Positions 15,358-23,577 of a stretch of DNA of 46,471 bases are shown here, piece after piece. Numbering within the stretch: the stretch's first letter is position 1; the number at the start of each line of letters is the position of its first letter. The position numbers were made by a program, and so were the translations under genes. The notes beneath the pieces were generated by a model, which made no database searches, was not told the DNA's origin, and saw only the letters and a program-made list of their open reading frames with translations. Location: NCBI GenBank assembly GCA_038256565.1, contig JBBSKG010000004.1, positions 1 to 46,471 of the forward strand. Direction: 5' to 3'. This DNA comes from JACOTK01 sp038256565 (GTDB taxonomy: Bacteria; Actinomycetota; Acidimicrobiia; Acidimicrobiales; CADCSY01).

Positions 15358-17028
15358 GTGAGTGACGTTTCATCGCCGACCTTTGTCCTGCATGGGCACT
15401 TTTATCAACCACCTCGTGAGAACCCATGGACAGGAGTGGTGACGGTCGAACCGTCTGCAGCACCTTATGCCAACTGGAATGCTCGTATTACAGCGGAGTG
15501 TTATCGGCCAAATGGTTGGGCACGTATTCTCGATGAACGTGGGAGCGTTGTTGGCATCGTCAACAATTACGCGCACATGTCATTCAATGTTGGACCCACG
15601 TTGTTGTCTTGGTTAGAAGAACACGAGCCGACTGTTTATGCCCGCATTTTGGAAGGCGATCGTGTAGGTGGTGGAGCAATTGCTCAGGCTTACAACCATA
15701 TGATTTTGCCACTTGCTAATGAGCGCGATGTTCGTACTCAAATTCGCTGGGGCCTGGCCGATTTTGCTTATCGGTTCGGTCGGCCTGCACAAGGCATGTG
15801 GCTTCCTGAGACTGCGGTCAATGATTCAACCCTTTCATTACTTGCTGAGGAAGGAGTGCGCTTTACCGTTCTTGCGCCTCATCAAAGCGTGAGGGTGCGA
15901 GAGTTAGAGCCTTCCGGCATGTCATGGGGGGAGTGGGTTGAAGTAGCTAATCCATCAATTGATGTGCATCGTCCTTATAGGTGGGTCCATCCATCCAATC
16001 CATCGCTTGGTGTGAACATCGTATTTTACGACGGACCATTTTCTCATGATGTTGCTTTTGCTACAGGTACCATGACTGCTGAAGAACTTGCAGCGCGCGT
16101 TAGAGGTGCGAGTGGTGAAGACGGCTTGCTTTGTGTTGCTGCTGATGGTGAAACATTTGGTCATCATCATCGTTTTACTGAGCGATCAATTGCTTATGCG
16201 TTGCCAGTTGCTATTCCAAGAGACGGAGTACGGGTTTCCACGCTTGGCGCAGTTTTGAGTGAGGGTAATCCGACATGGCAGGTGGAGATACAAGAGAGTT
16301 CTTGGTCGTGTGCTCATGGGGTTGGGCGTTGGCACAGAGATTGTGGTTGTTCTACAGGTGGCATAGAAGGAGCGAATCAAACGTGGCGTCAACCATTACG
16401 CACTGCACTTGACTTGCTCCGTGATCACGGGGCTGAGGTGTTTGAACGCAGAGGTTCAAAGATATTTATTGATCCATGGAGGGCCCGCGATGCTTATATC
16501 GAATTGGTGCTTGGGGCCCGTGACGCCCACGAATTTGCTGCTGAATATGTCATAGATGGTGGTTGTAGCGATGCGGTAATGAGCGAGGCGCTTGTGTTGC
16601 TTGAGCAACAACGCCATGCAATGTTGATGTACACCTCGTGTGGTTGGTTCTTTTGGGATCTTGCTGGGCTCGAGACGGTGCAGATATTGCGTTATGCCGC
16701 ACGAGCTATGGATCTACTCGTAGAACTTGGCGAAGATCCTTTGACAACATCATTCTTAGACATACTCGATGAAGCGCAGAGCAACTTGGTAACCGAAGGC
16801 AACGGACGCCAAGTCTGGGAACAGCACGTGATGACCGCTCGGGTTGATGCCCAGCAAGCATTGGCTGTGCGTGATCTCGCCCAAGAGTTGGGTGTCAATC
16901 TTGACCTTGGCCAGGCACAAGAGTTCGTTTATGAAGCCTTGACCCAAGGCAGAGGAACCCCCGACTTACGTTCTCTCGGCTCAGAACTAGGCCTAGCCGT
17001 AGAAAACCTCGGCATCCCAAAGCCCTAG
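15358..17028 (+). CDS. GH57-family glycoside hydrolase-like protein (DUF3536 type)
   Basis: The protein of about 556 residues begins near HGHFYQPPREN, the first GH57 region. It continues with NNYAHMSFNVGPTLLSWLEE, AQAYNHMILPLAN, GMWLPETAVN (the position of the catalytic Glu in GH57 enzymes) and VAADGETFGHHHRFTERSIA (the catalytic Asp region). The C-terminal half matches the DUF3536 type as I remember it. GH57 members include amylases, amylopullulanases and branching enzymes. Here a role in trimming or remodelling the GlgE-made glucan is inferred purely from the operon. Start GTG 15358 lies 11 nt after the glgB stop; longer in-frame starts overlap glgB and add no conserved sequence. The stop shares a CTAG with the convergent SRPBCC gene. 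Confidence 0.8.
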   Translation: MSDVSSPTFVLHGHFYQPPRENPWTGVVTVEPSAAPYANWNARITAECYRPNGWARILDERGSVVGIVNNYAHMSFNVGPTLLSWLEEHEPTVYARILEGDRVGGGAIAQAYNHMILPLANERDVRTQIRWGLADFAYRFGRPAQGMWLPETAVNDSTLSLLAEEGVRFTVLAPHQSVRVRELEPSGMSWGEWVEVANPSIDVHRPYRWVHPSNPSLGVNIVFYDGPFSHDVAFATGTMTAEELAARVRGASGEDGLLCVAADGETFGHHHRFTERSIAYALPVAIPRDGVRVSTLGAVLSEGNPTWQVEIQESSWSCAHGVGRWHRDCGCSTGGIEGANQTWRQPLRTALDLLRDHGAEVFERRGSKIFIDPWRARDAYIELVLGARDAHEFAAEYVIDGGCSDAVMSEALVLLEQQRHAMLMYTSCGWFFWDLAGLETVQILRYAARAMDLLVELGEDPLTTSFLDILDEAQSNLVTEGNGRQVWEQHVMTARVDAQQALAVRDLAQELGVNLDLGQAQEFVYEALTQGRGTPDLRSLGSELGLAVENLGIPKP

Positions 17029-17471
17029 CGATTCCCTTTCTCGACGATTTGAGCAAAGCGGCGAAGGCTCCCTGACCAAATTATGTGCATTATGGGCTTG
17101 GCAACGAACGCTCCTATTGGTCCGCCTAGCCACCAGGGGAAGGTGAGCTGTTCTTTCCAGACCAGGCGGGTTTTATGACTCCCACGTCGGTAGATGATGA
17201 AACGACCATGGCCAGTGACCACGCCGACGTGATGTACTGCCATGACGTGCCCTGGACGCCACTCGGTGACTTCCATGAGATCAGTGAGGCGAATCGGCCC
17301 GATACGGGTATCGCATTCAAAGCGAGCGCCCACTCCGTGATGTTTTGATGAGCTGAATCTGATTGTTTCGGCGTCAGCCATCCACGCTGTATGAGAGTCA
17401 ATGTCTTCAAGCGCATTCCATACTTGACGAGATGATGCCTTGATTGTCCGTCTTACTTTGATGCGACTCAC
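17025..17471 (-). CDS. SRPBCC (START/polyketide-cyclase-like) protein
   Basis: The 148-residue single-domain protein has the helix-grip layout: a first strand (IKVRRTIKASSRQVWNALED), then DIDSHTAWMADAETI and several beta strands (GARFECDTRIGPIRLTDLMEVT, RFIIYRRGSHKTRLVWKEQL). It ends with a long C-terminal helix that lines the ligand cavity. Such proteins bind lipids or other hydrophobic ligands; the ligand here is unknown. It lies 20 nt downstream of galT on the same strand and is probably co-transcribed. Its stop codon overlaps the GH57 stop. Confidence 0.75.
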   Translation of the reverse strand: MSRIKVRRTIKASSRQVWNALEDIDSHTAWMADAETIRFSSSKHHGVGARFECDTRIGPIRLTDLMEVTEWRPGHVMAVHHVGVVTGHGRFIIYRRGSHKTRLVWKEQLTFPWWLGGPIGAFVAKPIMHIIWSGSLRRFAQIVEKGNR

Positions 17472-17491
17472 TTGCCGACTGCCGTCTGTGG

Positions 17492-18466
17492 TCAGATACG
17501 TCGATTGAGTTCGACGGCAGCAGCTTCGGGTGGAACGATGTTGATGAGCACGCCTGTTCCCAGCTCGAAACCAGCATCCGTGGTGAGCTTTGGAATCACA
17601 TGTATGTGCCAGTGATAAAGATTGTCATGATGATGTGGAGCAGTGTGAAAAAAGACGTTATACGCAACGTCACCTAAGACTTTGCGTAAGCGGCGCAGTG
17701 CCGAACGAAGCGCTCTTCCAACTGCTGCAAGATCTTCTGGTGTTGACCGGTGAAGATGGCTTTCATGTGTTCGGGGCATGATCAACATTTCAAATGGGCT
17801 GCCACTCCAGTAGGGAGCAACCGCAACGACCAGCTCTTCGTCTACCAAGACACGGTGTTTCGCAGATACTTCAGCCTCAAGTGTGGTGCACAAGACGCAA
17901 CCGCCAGCGAATCGTTCAAAGCCAGCCTCTTCGTCTGCTATTCCCTTTGGCACAAAAGGCATTGCCAAGAGCTGAGCGTGAGGGTGATGCACCGATGCTC
18001 CCGCTTCACGCCCATGATTGATTATTGCTTGGGTGTAGCGCATGCCAGGTTCTGAGGTGTGTTGTTCAAAGCGGTCTCGAACGGCGGCCATTGCGAGGTC
18101 GGTCTGTTCGGATTCAAGGTCAGCCCAAGATGTTTCGTGGTCTGGAGAAAAGATGACCACTTCATGGCTACCGTTGGCAGGAGCTTCGGTAAACACGGGT
18201 CCGAGATTGGTGGCGCTAAGCGACCCTTTGCCGTCGAAGGCCGGGTAGAGGTTTGGCACCACTCGTAGTTTCCAAGATCCCTCAGGTCCATAGACCTGCA
18301 ACGCAGGTGGGCATGCGTCTTCGTGCCCTGGGCAAAACGGACAACGCTGGCCAGGTTCAGATTCTACGGGAAGCGTTCGTGCACTAAACGCTGCTGGACG
18401 AGCGGCTCGGTCAAGGCTGATGGTAACCCAGCGCCCGGCGAGGGGGTTGAGGCGAAGTTGGCTCAT
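17492..18466 (-). CDS. galT: Galactose-1-phosphate uridylyltransferase family (GalT)
   Basis: The 324-residue HIT-superfamily nucleotidyltransferase has a CPFCPGHED zinc-type CxxC near residue 42, NLYPAF, and the active site ASVHHPHAQLLAMP with the H-P-H-x-Q motif (the uridylylated His). It also has YWSGSPFEMLIMP and the C-terminal NVFFHTAPHHHDNLYHWHIH, which contains the second metal-site histidines. GalT exchanges UMP between UDP-glucose and galactose 1-phosphate; some relatives use ADP-glucose or other sugar phosphates, so the exact nucleotide is uncertain. It is followed on the same strand by the SRPBCC gene. Its position against the alpha-glucan operon fits sugar-phosphate metabolism. 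Confidence 0.85.
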   Translation of the reverse strand: MSQLRLNPLAGRWVTISLDRAARPAAFSARTLPVESEPGQRCPFCPGHEDACPPALQVYGPEGSWKLRVVPNLYPAFDGKGSLSATNLGPVFTEAPANGSHEVVIFSPDHETSWADLESEQTDLAMAAVRDRFEQHTSEPGMRYTQAIINHGREAGASVHHPHAQLLAMPFVPKGIADEEAGFERFAGGCVLCTTLEAEVSAKHRVLVDEELVVAVAPYWSGSPFEMLIMPRTHESHLHRSTPEDLAAVGRALRSALRRLRKVLGDVAYNVFFHTAPHHHDNLYHWHIHVIPKLTTDAGFELGTGVLINIVPPEAAAVELNRRI

Positions 18467-18554
18467 TGCCTATAACGCTATCGCCTCGTTTAGCCCACGA
18501 TGCGCGCTTTGCCCTATCGCAGGCATTTAGCTGACAGCTCGTTACCATTCAAGC

Positions 18555-19481
18555 GTGGCCCAGCCCCCCCAGCCTCGTCCTGTTTCGCTGCTTCACCCGA
18601 TGACCGTGGCTGATTTGCTGGATGATTCGTTCCGGTTGATGCGCAATAACGCGCGTGTGGTCTTTGCGACTTCGGCAGTGTTTATTGGTCCAACGCAGCT
18701 CTTGACTTTCGCTATCAGCGTTCGTTCTGGTGCACCTGAAGAGTTTGGTTTTGGTGGGTCTGTGTTTCGGGGATTCATTGCGACTGGATCAGGTTCTGCC
18801 GATGACGTCGTTTTTGGTGTTGTGGCAGTCCTGTTGAGTCTCTTGTCTGTTGCATTGATCGGCGGTGCAGTGTGCCAAGTGGCTCTTGCTCACTATGGCG
18901 GAGACGAAGTGTCGACCCGCAGCGTGCTGCGTGGGGTTCGGCACAAGGCCCTGGCTCTGATGGGGGCATGGTTTCTGGTGCACGTGTTAGAAGCCTCAGG
19001 CGCTTTAGTTTTTGGTGTACTAGGTATTGGGGCCTATGCGGGAGGGGGCGACACTCTTGGGGGAGTGTTGTTGTTGGTTGGTGTTGGCCTCTTGTTTCCG
19101 ATTGGTTTTGTGGTTATGCCCCTTTCGGTGGCTGTATCGCCGTGCGTGGTAATTGAAGATCTCGGCCCAGTAGAGTCACTGCGCCGTTCGTGGCGTCTCA
19201 TGCGTCGTCGTTTTTGGCCAGTGGCAGGCATTGCACTGCTCGCAGGTTTCATTGGTTCGATGGTCGCGTGGGTGTTGTCAATAATCCCTCTGGCAATTGG
19301 CTTTGGTCTTGGTGGTCTTGGCGGGTGGGTCGTGATAACGCTTTCGAGCATCATGGTCTTGTTGGTTACCCAACCATTTGTGGCATTTGTTGCTTCCTTG
19401 CAGTACCTCGATGGTCGCATTCGCACCGAAGGTCTTGATCTGGCGATCGTCGCCGACCGCCTACTGGCAGAAGAGTCATGA
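18555..19481 (+). CDS. Multi-pass membrane protein, first gene of the MoxR cluster
   Basis: The 308-residue protein has a short proline-rich leader, then PMTVADLLDDSFRLMRNNAR and about six hydrophobic segments (around residues 35-55, 80-110, 130-155, 165-195, 220-245 and 255-285). The pattern resembles the membrane domain of glycerophosphodiester phosphodiesterase-type integral proteins, with the repeated LRRSWRLMRRRFW. No catalytic motif is visible. The GTG start is preceded by a short divergent region shared with galT. The position matches Rv3689 in the corresponding M. tuberculosis cluster (from memory), and it is probably co-transcribed with the DUF4129 gene 7 nt downstream. Confidence 0.65.
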   Translation: MAQPPQPRPVSLLHPMTVADLLDDSFRLMRNNARVVFATSAVFIGPTQLLTFAISVRSGAPEEFGFGGSVFRGFIATGSGSADDVVFGVVAVLLSLLSVALIGGAVCQVALAHYGGDEVSTRSVLRGVRHKALALMGAWFLVHVLEASGALVFGVLGIGAYAGGGDTLGGVLLLVGVGLLFPIGFVVMPLSVAVSPCVVIEDLGPVESLRRSWRLMRRRFWPVAGIALLAGFIGSMVAWVLSIIPLAIGFGLGGLGGWVVITLSSIMVLLVTQPFVAFVASLQYLDGRIRTEGLDLAIVADRLLAEES

Positions 19482-19488
19482 CGATTTC

Positions 19489-20160
19489 ATGAGCGGCGAA
19501 CCACTCCCGATACCCGAACACTCGGCAGAAGAAGTTCGTGAGAAAATCGCGGAGATCTTGTCACGCAAAGAATTTCGCCCTTCCAGCAAGTCGATATTTG
19601 AGCGTTTCAATGAATGGCTCAACGACTTGTTAGATGATTTTGTTAATCCGATTATTAACCCAGCTGGTGGGCCCACTTGGCTAAGAATGTTGGTGATGCT
19701 GGCGTTGGTTGTTCTCGTCGTTTTTGTTGTAGTCCGACTGACGCTCACGATGCGTTCGAGGGCAAAGGCGAATTCTGAATCGCATGCGTCAACTCTGACA
19801 AGGCGGACGGGCAGGGAGTGGCGTCAAGAAGCAGAAGAACACGAGCGTGCGGGTGCCTGGCGCGATGCTTTGCGTTGTAGGTACAGGGCCCTCTTGGTGG
19901 AGCTAGTCAATCGCAGTGTTGTTGGCGACGTTCCGGCCCGCACTGCTGGCGAGTATCGAATAGAAGCCCAACATCGGTTGCCGCTTCTGAAAGAACCATT
20001 AAAGGGAGCAACCGACCTTTTTGAGGCTTCATGGTATGGCAATGAACCAGTCGGACTCGATGAATCACAGATTTTTCAAGAACTGGCCGATCAGGTTGTT
20101 GCTATAGCAACAACGACGTCAATCAGTGAGTCAAATAGCAACGAGGGCTCAGAACTATGA
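19489..20160 (+). CDS. DUF4129-type membrane protein
   Basis: The 223-residue protein starts at ATG 19489, just after the previous stop. An earlier ATG at 19478 runs into a stop after four codons. Residues about 1-60 are soluble, one transmembrane segment lies around residues 66-86 (MLVMLALVVLVVFVVVRLTL), and the C-terminal half carries EWRQEAEEHERAGAWRDALR and TAGEYRIEAQ, the usual DUF4129 helical domain. These proteins lie beside MoxR, DUF58 and transglutaminase-type genes and are thought to act at the membrane with the MoxR ATPase. The end overlaps the next gene as ATGA. Confidence 0.7.
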   Translation: MSGEPLPIPEHSAEEVREKIAEILSRKEFRPSSKSIFERFNEWLNDLLDDFVNPIINPAGGPTWLRMLVMLALVVLVVFVVVRLTLTMRSRAKANSESHASTLTRRTGREWRQEAEEHERAGAWRDALRCRYRALLVELVNRSVVGDVPARTAGEYRIEAQHRLPLLKEPLKGATDLFEASWYGNEPVGLDESQIFQELADQVVAIATTTSISESNSNEGSEL

Positions 20161-21257
20161 GCGTTCAGGTAAAGCCAAATAGAGCCAAGGTTGGACTTTT
20201 TGTGATCGGGACAATTGGGGCCATCATTGCTGTGATTGCTCTCATTGCCCCCTCTGGTTTTGATGAAGGAATGTACTTCGACCCTGACTCGTCAGACCCC
20301 GTTGGCATTAAGGCAATGGTGCTCATGCTTGAAGGCTTGGGAGCTGAGGTGGATGAGGTTTCAGAGTTACCCATCGATGACTACGACGTGGCGATGATTT
20401 TTGAGGAATACCTCGGTGACTCCGAGCTTGATGCGATGAATGAGTGGGTAAACGAAGGCGGCACGCTTGTGATTGCGGACACCCATTCATCACTTATTCC
20501 ATTTACTGCTTCTTTTAATGAAGACGAGGACGATTCAGTTGTAAACGATTGTGACGTGGCTGCGTTGAGCCAAGTTGGCAGTATTTCTCAGACATACAAT
20601 ATGTTCCGGGCTGCAGATGGCGCTCAGGCCTGTTTTGGTGACGGGGTTGATGGACAAGTAGTGATTGGTCCTGCTGGCGAGGGAACCATTGTTGCAATAG
20701 GTGACCCTGAGATATTTATCAACGAGAACATCAACAAGGAAGACAATGCCCTGTTGGCAGCTGCCCTGTTGGCACCTAAGCCAGGCATGAGGGTAGCCCT
20801 GGTGGGCGATGCACAGATTGGTAATGGGGCTGACACCATCGGAAGTCTCATGGGCGACAGCGTCAATAAGGGAATCTTCCAATTAGTCGCAGGATTCCTT
20901 GTGTATGTCTTGTGGAGAGCTCGTCGGTTGGGTCGCCCAGTTAGCGAAACGCTTCCCGTTGAGTTGTCGGCTTCTGACCTAGTGCGATCAATGGGAAATC
21001 TATTGCGTAAGGCTCAGTGCCGCGAACAGGTTGGTCAACTCCTTAACGATGATTTACGGCGTCGATTGAGTCGTCGACTTCATCTCGCAACTAATAGCTC
21101 AGCTCAAGAAGTTGCTGCAGTTGCCGCTGAACGCACTGGTCTAGCGGTAGAGCGTTTCCAATCGGTACTTATTCCATCACCACTCAACACCGATAGCGAC
21201 CTTGTTGCCTTAGGTGTTGCCATAGAAAAAATTCACCAGGAGGTCGGCCATGTCTGA
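20157..21257 (+). CDS. DUF4350-type membrane protein
   Basis: The 366-residue protein has an N-terminal membrane helix at about residues 12-32 (VGLFVIGTIGAIIAVIALIA). An extracytoplasmic domain follows with the DUF4350 pattern (YFDPDSSDPVGIKAMVLMLE, then VAMIFEEYLGDSELDAMNEW and VNEGGTLVIADTHSSL). A second helix lies near residue 245 (FQLVAGFLVYVLWRARRLGR), and a basic cytoplasmic tail ends the protein. The fold resembles a ThuA/GATase-like domain. It overlaps its neighbours by 4 nt and 8 nt, so its expression is coupled to the DUF4129 and MoxR genes. Corresponds by position to Rv3691. Confidence 0.7.
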   Translation: MSVQVKPNRAKVGLFVIGTIGAIIAVIALIAPSGFDEGMYFDPDSSDPVGIKAMVLMLEGLGAEVDEVSELPIDDYDVAMIFEEYLGDSELDAMNEWVNEGGTLVIADTHSSLIPFTASFNEDEDDSVVNDCDVAALSQVGSISQTYNMFRAADGAQACFGDGVDGQVVIGPAGEGTIVAIGDPEIFINENINKEDNALLAAALLAPKPGMRVALVGDAQIGNGADTIGSLMGDSVNKGIFQLVAGFLVYVLWRARRLGRPVSETLPVELSASDLVRSMGNLLRKAQCREQVGQLLNDDLRRRLSRRLHLATNSSAQEVAAVAAERTGLAVERFQSVLIPSPLNTDSDLVALGVAIEKIHQEVGHV

Positions 21258-22227
21258 TAGTCCCAGTTCCTCATCAACACCGCGTGAGGCGGTTGTCTCG
21301 GTCCGCGATGAGGTAGCCAAAGTCATTGTCGGTCAAGAGGGCGTGTTGTCGGGATTGGTGGTTGCCATGTTGGTTGGCGGTCATGTGCTTCTCGAGGGAG
21401 TGCCTGGAGTGGCTAAAACCTTGTTGGTAAAGGCATTAGCAGCCTCGTTTGGCCTTGATACAAAGCGCATTCAGTTCACGCCCGATCTAATGCCATCTGA
21501 TGTTGTTGGTCAAAGCATTCTCGAACAAGGTGGTGGTCAGTCGGCATTTAGATTTCGGGAGGGACCAGTATTTACGAACTTGTTGCTTGCCGACGAGATC
21601 AACAGAACCCCCCCTAAAACTCAATCGTCATTGCTCGAAGCAATGGAAGAACATCAAGTGACTGTGGAAGGAAAGGCTCGCCCTCTTCCTGACCCGTTTA
21701 TTGTGGTGGCGACTCAGAACCCCGTGGAATACGAGGGCACGTATCCCTTGCCTGAAGCACAACTCGACCGTTTCTTGCTCAAACTCATTGTTCCGTACCC
21801 ATCAGCCGAACAAGAATTAGAAATCATCAGTCGTCATAACGCTGGTCTTAACCCTCACGACTTGGCCGCAACTGGTATTCAAGCGGTTGCTAGTGGCGAT
21901 GATTTGATGGCTGCGCGAGCAGAGGTAGATGCGATTATATGTGACCCCGCGGTGATGGCATATATGGTGAGCCTCGCACGAGCGACACGCGATTCGCCGT
22001 CCTTGTCGCTTGGTGTGTCGCCACGAGGGGCGACGATGTTGCTGCATGCATCGAAGGCATGGACGTGGCTCTCAGGTAGGGCGTACGTGACGCCTGATGA
22101 AGTAAAGGCAATGGTTAGGCCGACCTTTCGTCACCGTATTCAATTGCGACCTGAAATTGAATTAGAAGGCGGGTCTCCCGACGGCATCATCGACGGTATT
22201 CTCGCCAACGTTCCTGTGCCACGTTGA
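21250..22227 (+). CDS. MoxR-family AAA+ ATPase
   Basis: The 325-residue AAA+ chaperone has Walker A LLEGVPGVAKT, Walker B LLADEINRTPPKTQSSLLEA, sensor 1 in VVATQNPVEYEGTYPLPEA, arginine-finger region DRF, and the C-terminal lid LSLGVSPRGATMLLHASKAW. MoxR ATPases remodel partner proteins, often those with a vWA domain, in the cytoplasm at the membrane. The partner here is most likely the DUF58 protein encoded 10 nt downstream. It overlaps the DUF4350 gene by 8 nt. Corresponds by position to moxR2 (Rv3692). Confidence 0.9.
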   Translation: MSDSPSSSSTPREAVVSVRDEVAKVIVGQEGVLSGLVVAMLVGGHVLLEGVPGVAKTLLVKALAASFGLDTKRIQFTPDLMPSDVVGQSILEQGGGQSAFRFREGPVFTNLLLADEINRTPPKTQSSLLEAMEEHQVTVEGKARPLPDPFIVVATQNPVEYEGTYPLPEAQLDRFLLKLIVPYPSAEQELEIISRHNAGLNPHDLAATGIQAVASGDDLMAARAEVDAIICDPAVMAYMVSLARATRDSPSLSLGVSPRGATMLLHASKAWTWLSGRAYVTPDEVKAMVRPTFRHRIQLRPEIELEGGSPDGIIDGILANVPVPR

Positions 22228-22237
22228 ACGCTTCAAC

Positions 22238-23557
22238 GTGATGTCAAAAGTCCCCATTCCAACCAGACGCTTAGCCGTGATGACAGCGGCTTTTGGAGTG
22301 ATTGGCGTCATGTCGCCATTTAGCCTCGTGGTAAGCCTTGTGGCGATTAACTCGGCGTTGGTGCTTATTGGTCTGGTCGACTGGTTACTTGCACCCAAGC
22401 CAAGTTTGTTTTCGGTTACTCGTGAGATGCCAGCATCGATGAGTCTAGGTGGAAACGGAATTGTCGTTTGGCGGGTGACGAATAGGTCTCAACGGTTGAG
22501 CATAGTTGGGCTTTGTGATGAGTTAGCCCCTTCGTTGCGAGCGACAAATCGTCGAACGGTGCTTGAGATACAAGCTGGAAGTACCCAAGAAGCTCAGACG
22601 ACCATATCGCCATCTCGACGGGGTTTGTTTGAGCCAACAGTTATGACGTTGAGAGTTGATGGACCCCTTGGTTTGGCGTCACGCCAGTGGACACATGATG
22701 TGCCAGGTGTGTTGCGAGTTAACCCTCGCTACCGCTCACGTGATGCAGCTGAGTTGCGCATTAACCAGAACCGCATTCTTGAAGTGGGCCTTCGTTTAGC
22801 GCGGGGTCATGGTGGTGGGACAGAGTTCGATGCTTTACGTGACTACACAGTCGATGATGAGGTTCGGCGCATTGACTGGGCGGCGACAGCACGAGCTGGT
22901 CATGCCATCGTGCGGACTTACAGAGCGGAACGTAATCAACAGGTGATGTGTTTGCTCGACTGTGGGCGAACAATGGCAGCTCGCATACAGAATGAGCCCC
23001 GTATCGAACATGCAATGGATGCAGTAATGATGCTTACGCATGTCGCGATTCGCCTCGGTGATCGAGCTGGGCTTATGGCCTTTGACGCCGAAGTGCGCGC
23101 CACGGTTGTTCCGGGGCATGCGACCAGTCGGCTTCAAGCGGTTACCGAGGCCATGTATGCCCTTGAGCCCCGGTTGGTTGAGAGCGATTACCAGGGAGCC
23201 TTTGTCGCCACGCTTAGTAGATTTCGTCGCAGGTCCATGTTGGTGCTTTTTACTGAGCTGGCTGAACAAGCAGTCATCGAATCGCTTTTACCCGCCCTGC
23301 CGATGATTGCTCGTGACCATGTGGTGGTTATTGCAGCGGTGACTGATCCAGCTGTAGTTAGTTGGGCCACTGGAGAGCCGCTTGATGCAGAGGGTGTCTA
23401 TCAAAAAGCTGCAGCAGTCGCAGCGCTTGAAGAGCGTCGTCGAGTTACATTTCGCTTACAGCGACTTGGAGTTACAGTCGTAGATGCCCCACCGGGATTG
23501 CTCGCTCCTCAACTTGCTGATGCATACCTCAAGGTAAAAGCGACTGGACGGTTGTAA
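22238..23557 (+). CDS. DUF58 (vWA-like) protein, MoxR partner
   Basis: The 439-residue protein begins GTG-ATG; either codon can start. Two hydrophobic helices lie at about residues 10-50, then a beta-rich domain, then the DUF58 core FDALRDYTVDDEVRRIDWAA followed by TARAGHAIVRTYRAE and a degenerate vWA segment (MCLLDCGRTMAAR). The D-x-G-x-x-M pattern partly retains the metal-ion-dependent adhesion site. DUF58 proteins accompany MoxR ATPases and are presumed substrates or adaptors. It is convergent with the SpoIIM-type gene, with 20 nt between the two stops. Confidence 0.85.
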   Translation: MMSKVPIPTRRLAVMTAAFGVIGVMSPFSLVVSLVAINSALVLIGLVDWLLAPKPSLFSVTREMPASMSLGGNGIVVWRVTNRSQRLSIVGLCDELAPSLRATNRRTVLEIQAGSTQEAQTTISPSRRGLFEPTVMTLRVDGPLGLASRQWTHDVPGVLRVNPRYRSRDAAELRINQNRILEVGLRLARGHGGGTEFDALRDYTVDDEVRRIDWAATARAGHAIVRTYRAERNQQVMCLLDCGRTMAARIQNEPRIEHAMDAVMMLTHVAIRLGDRAGLMAFDAEVRATVVPGHATSRLQAVTEAMYALEPRLVESDYQGAFVATLSRFRRRSMLVLFTELAEQAVIESLLPALPMIARDHVVVIAAVTDPAVVSWATGEPLDAEGVYQKAAAVAALEERRRVTFRLQRLGVTVVDAPPGLLAPQLADAYLKVKATGRL

Positions 23558-23570
23558 GAGCCTTACTCTT
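23556..23570. terminator. Possible bidirectional terminator hairpin
   Basis: AAGAG at 23556-23560 pairs with CTCTT at 23566-23570 around a 5-nt loop, between the convergent DUF58 and SpoIIM-type genes. The stem is only 5 bp, so the call rests mainly on position. Confidence 0.3.
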
Positions 23571-23577
23571 TATACGT

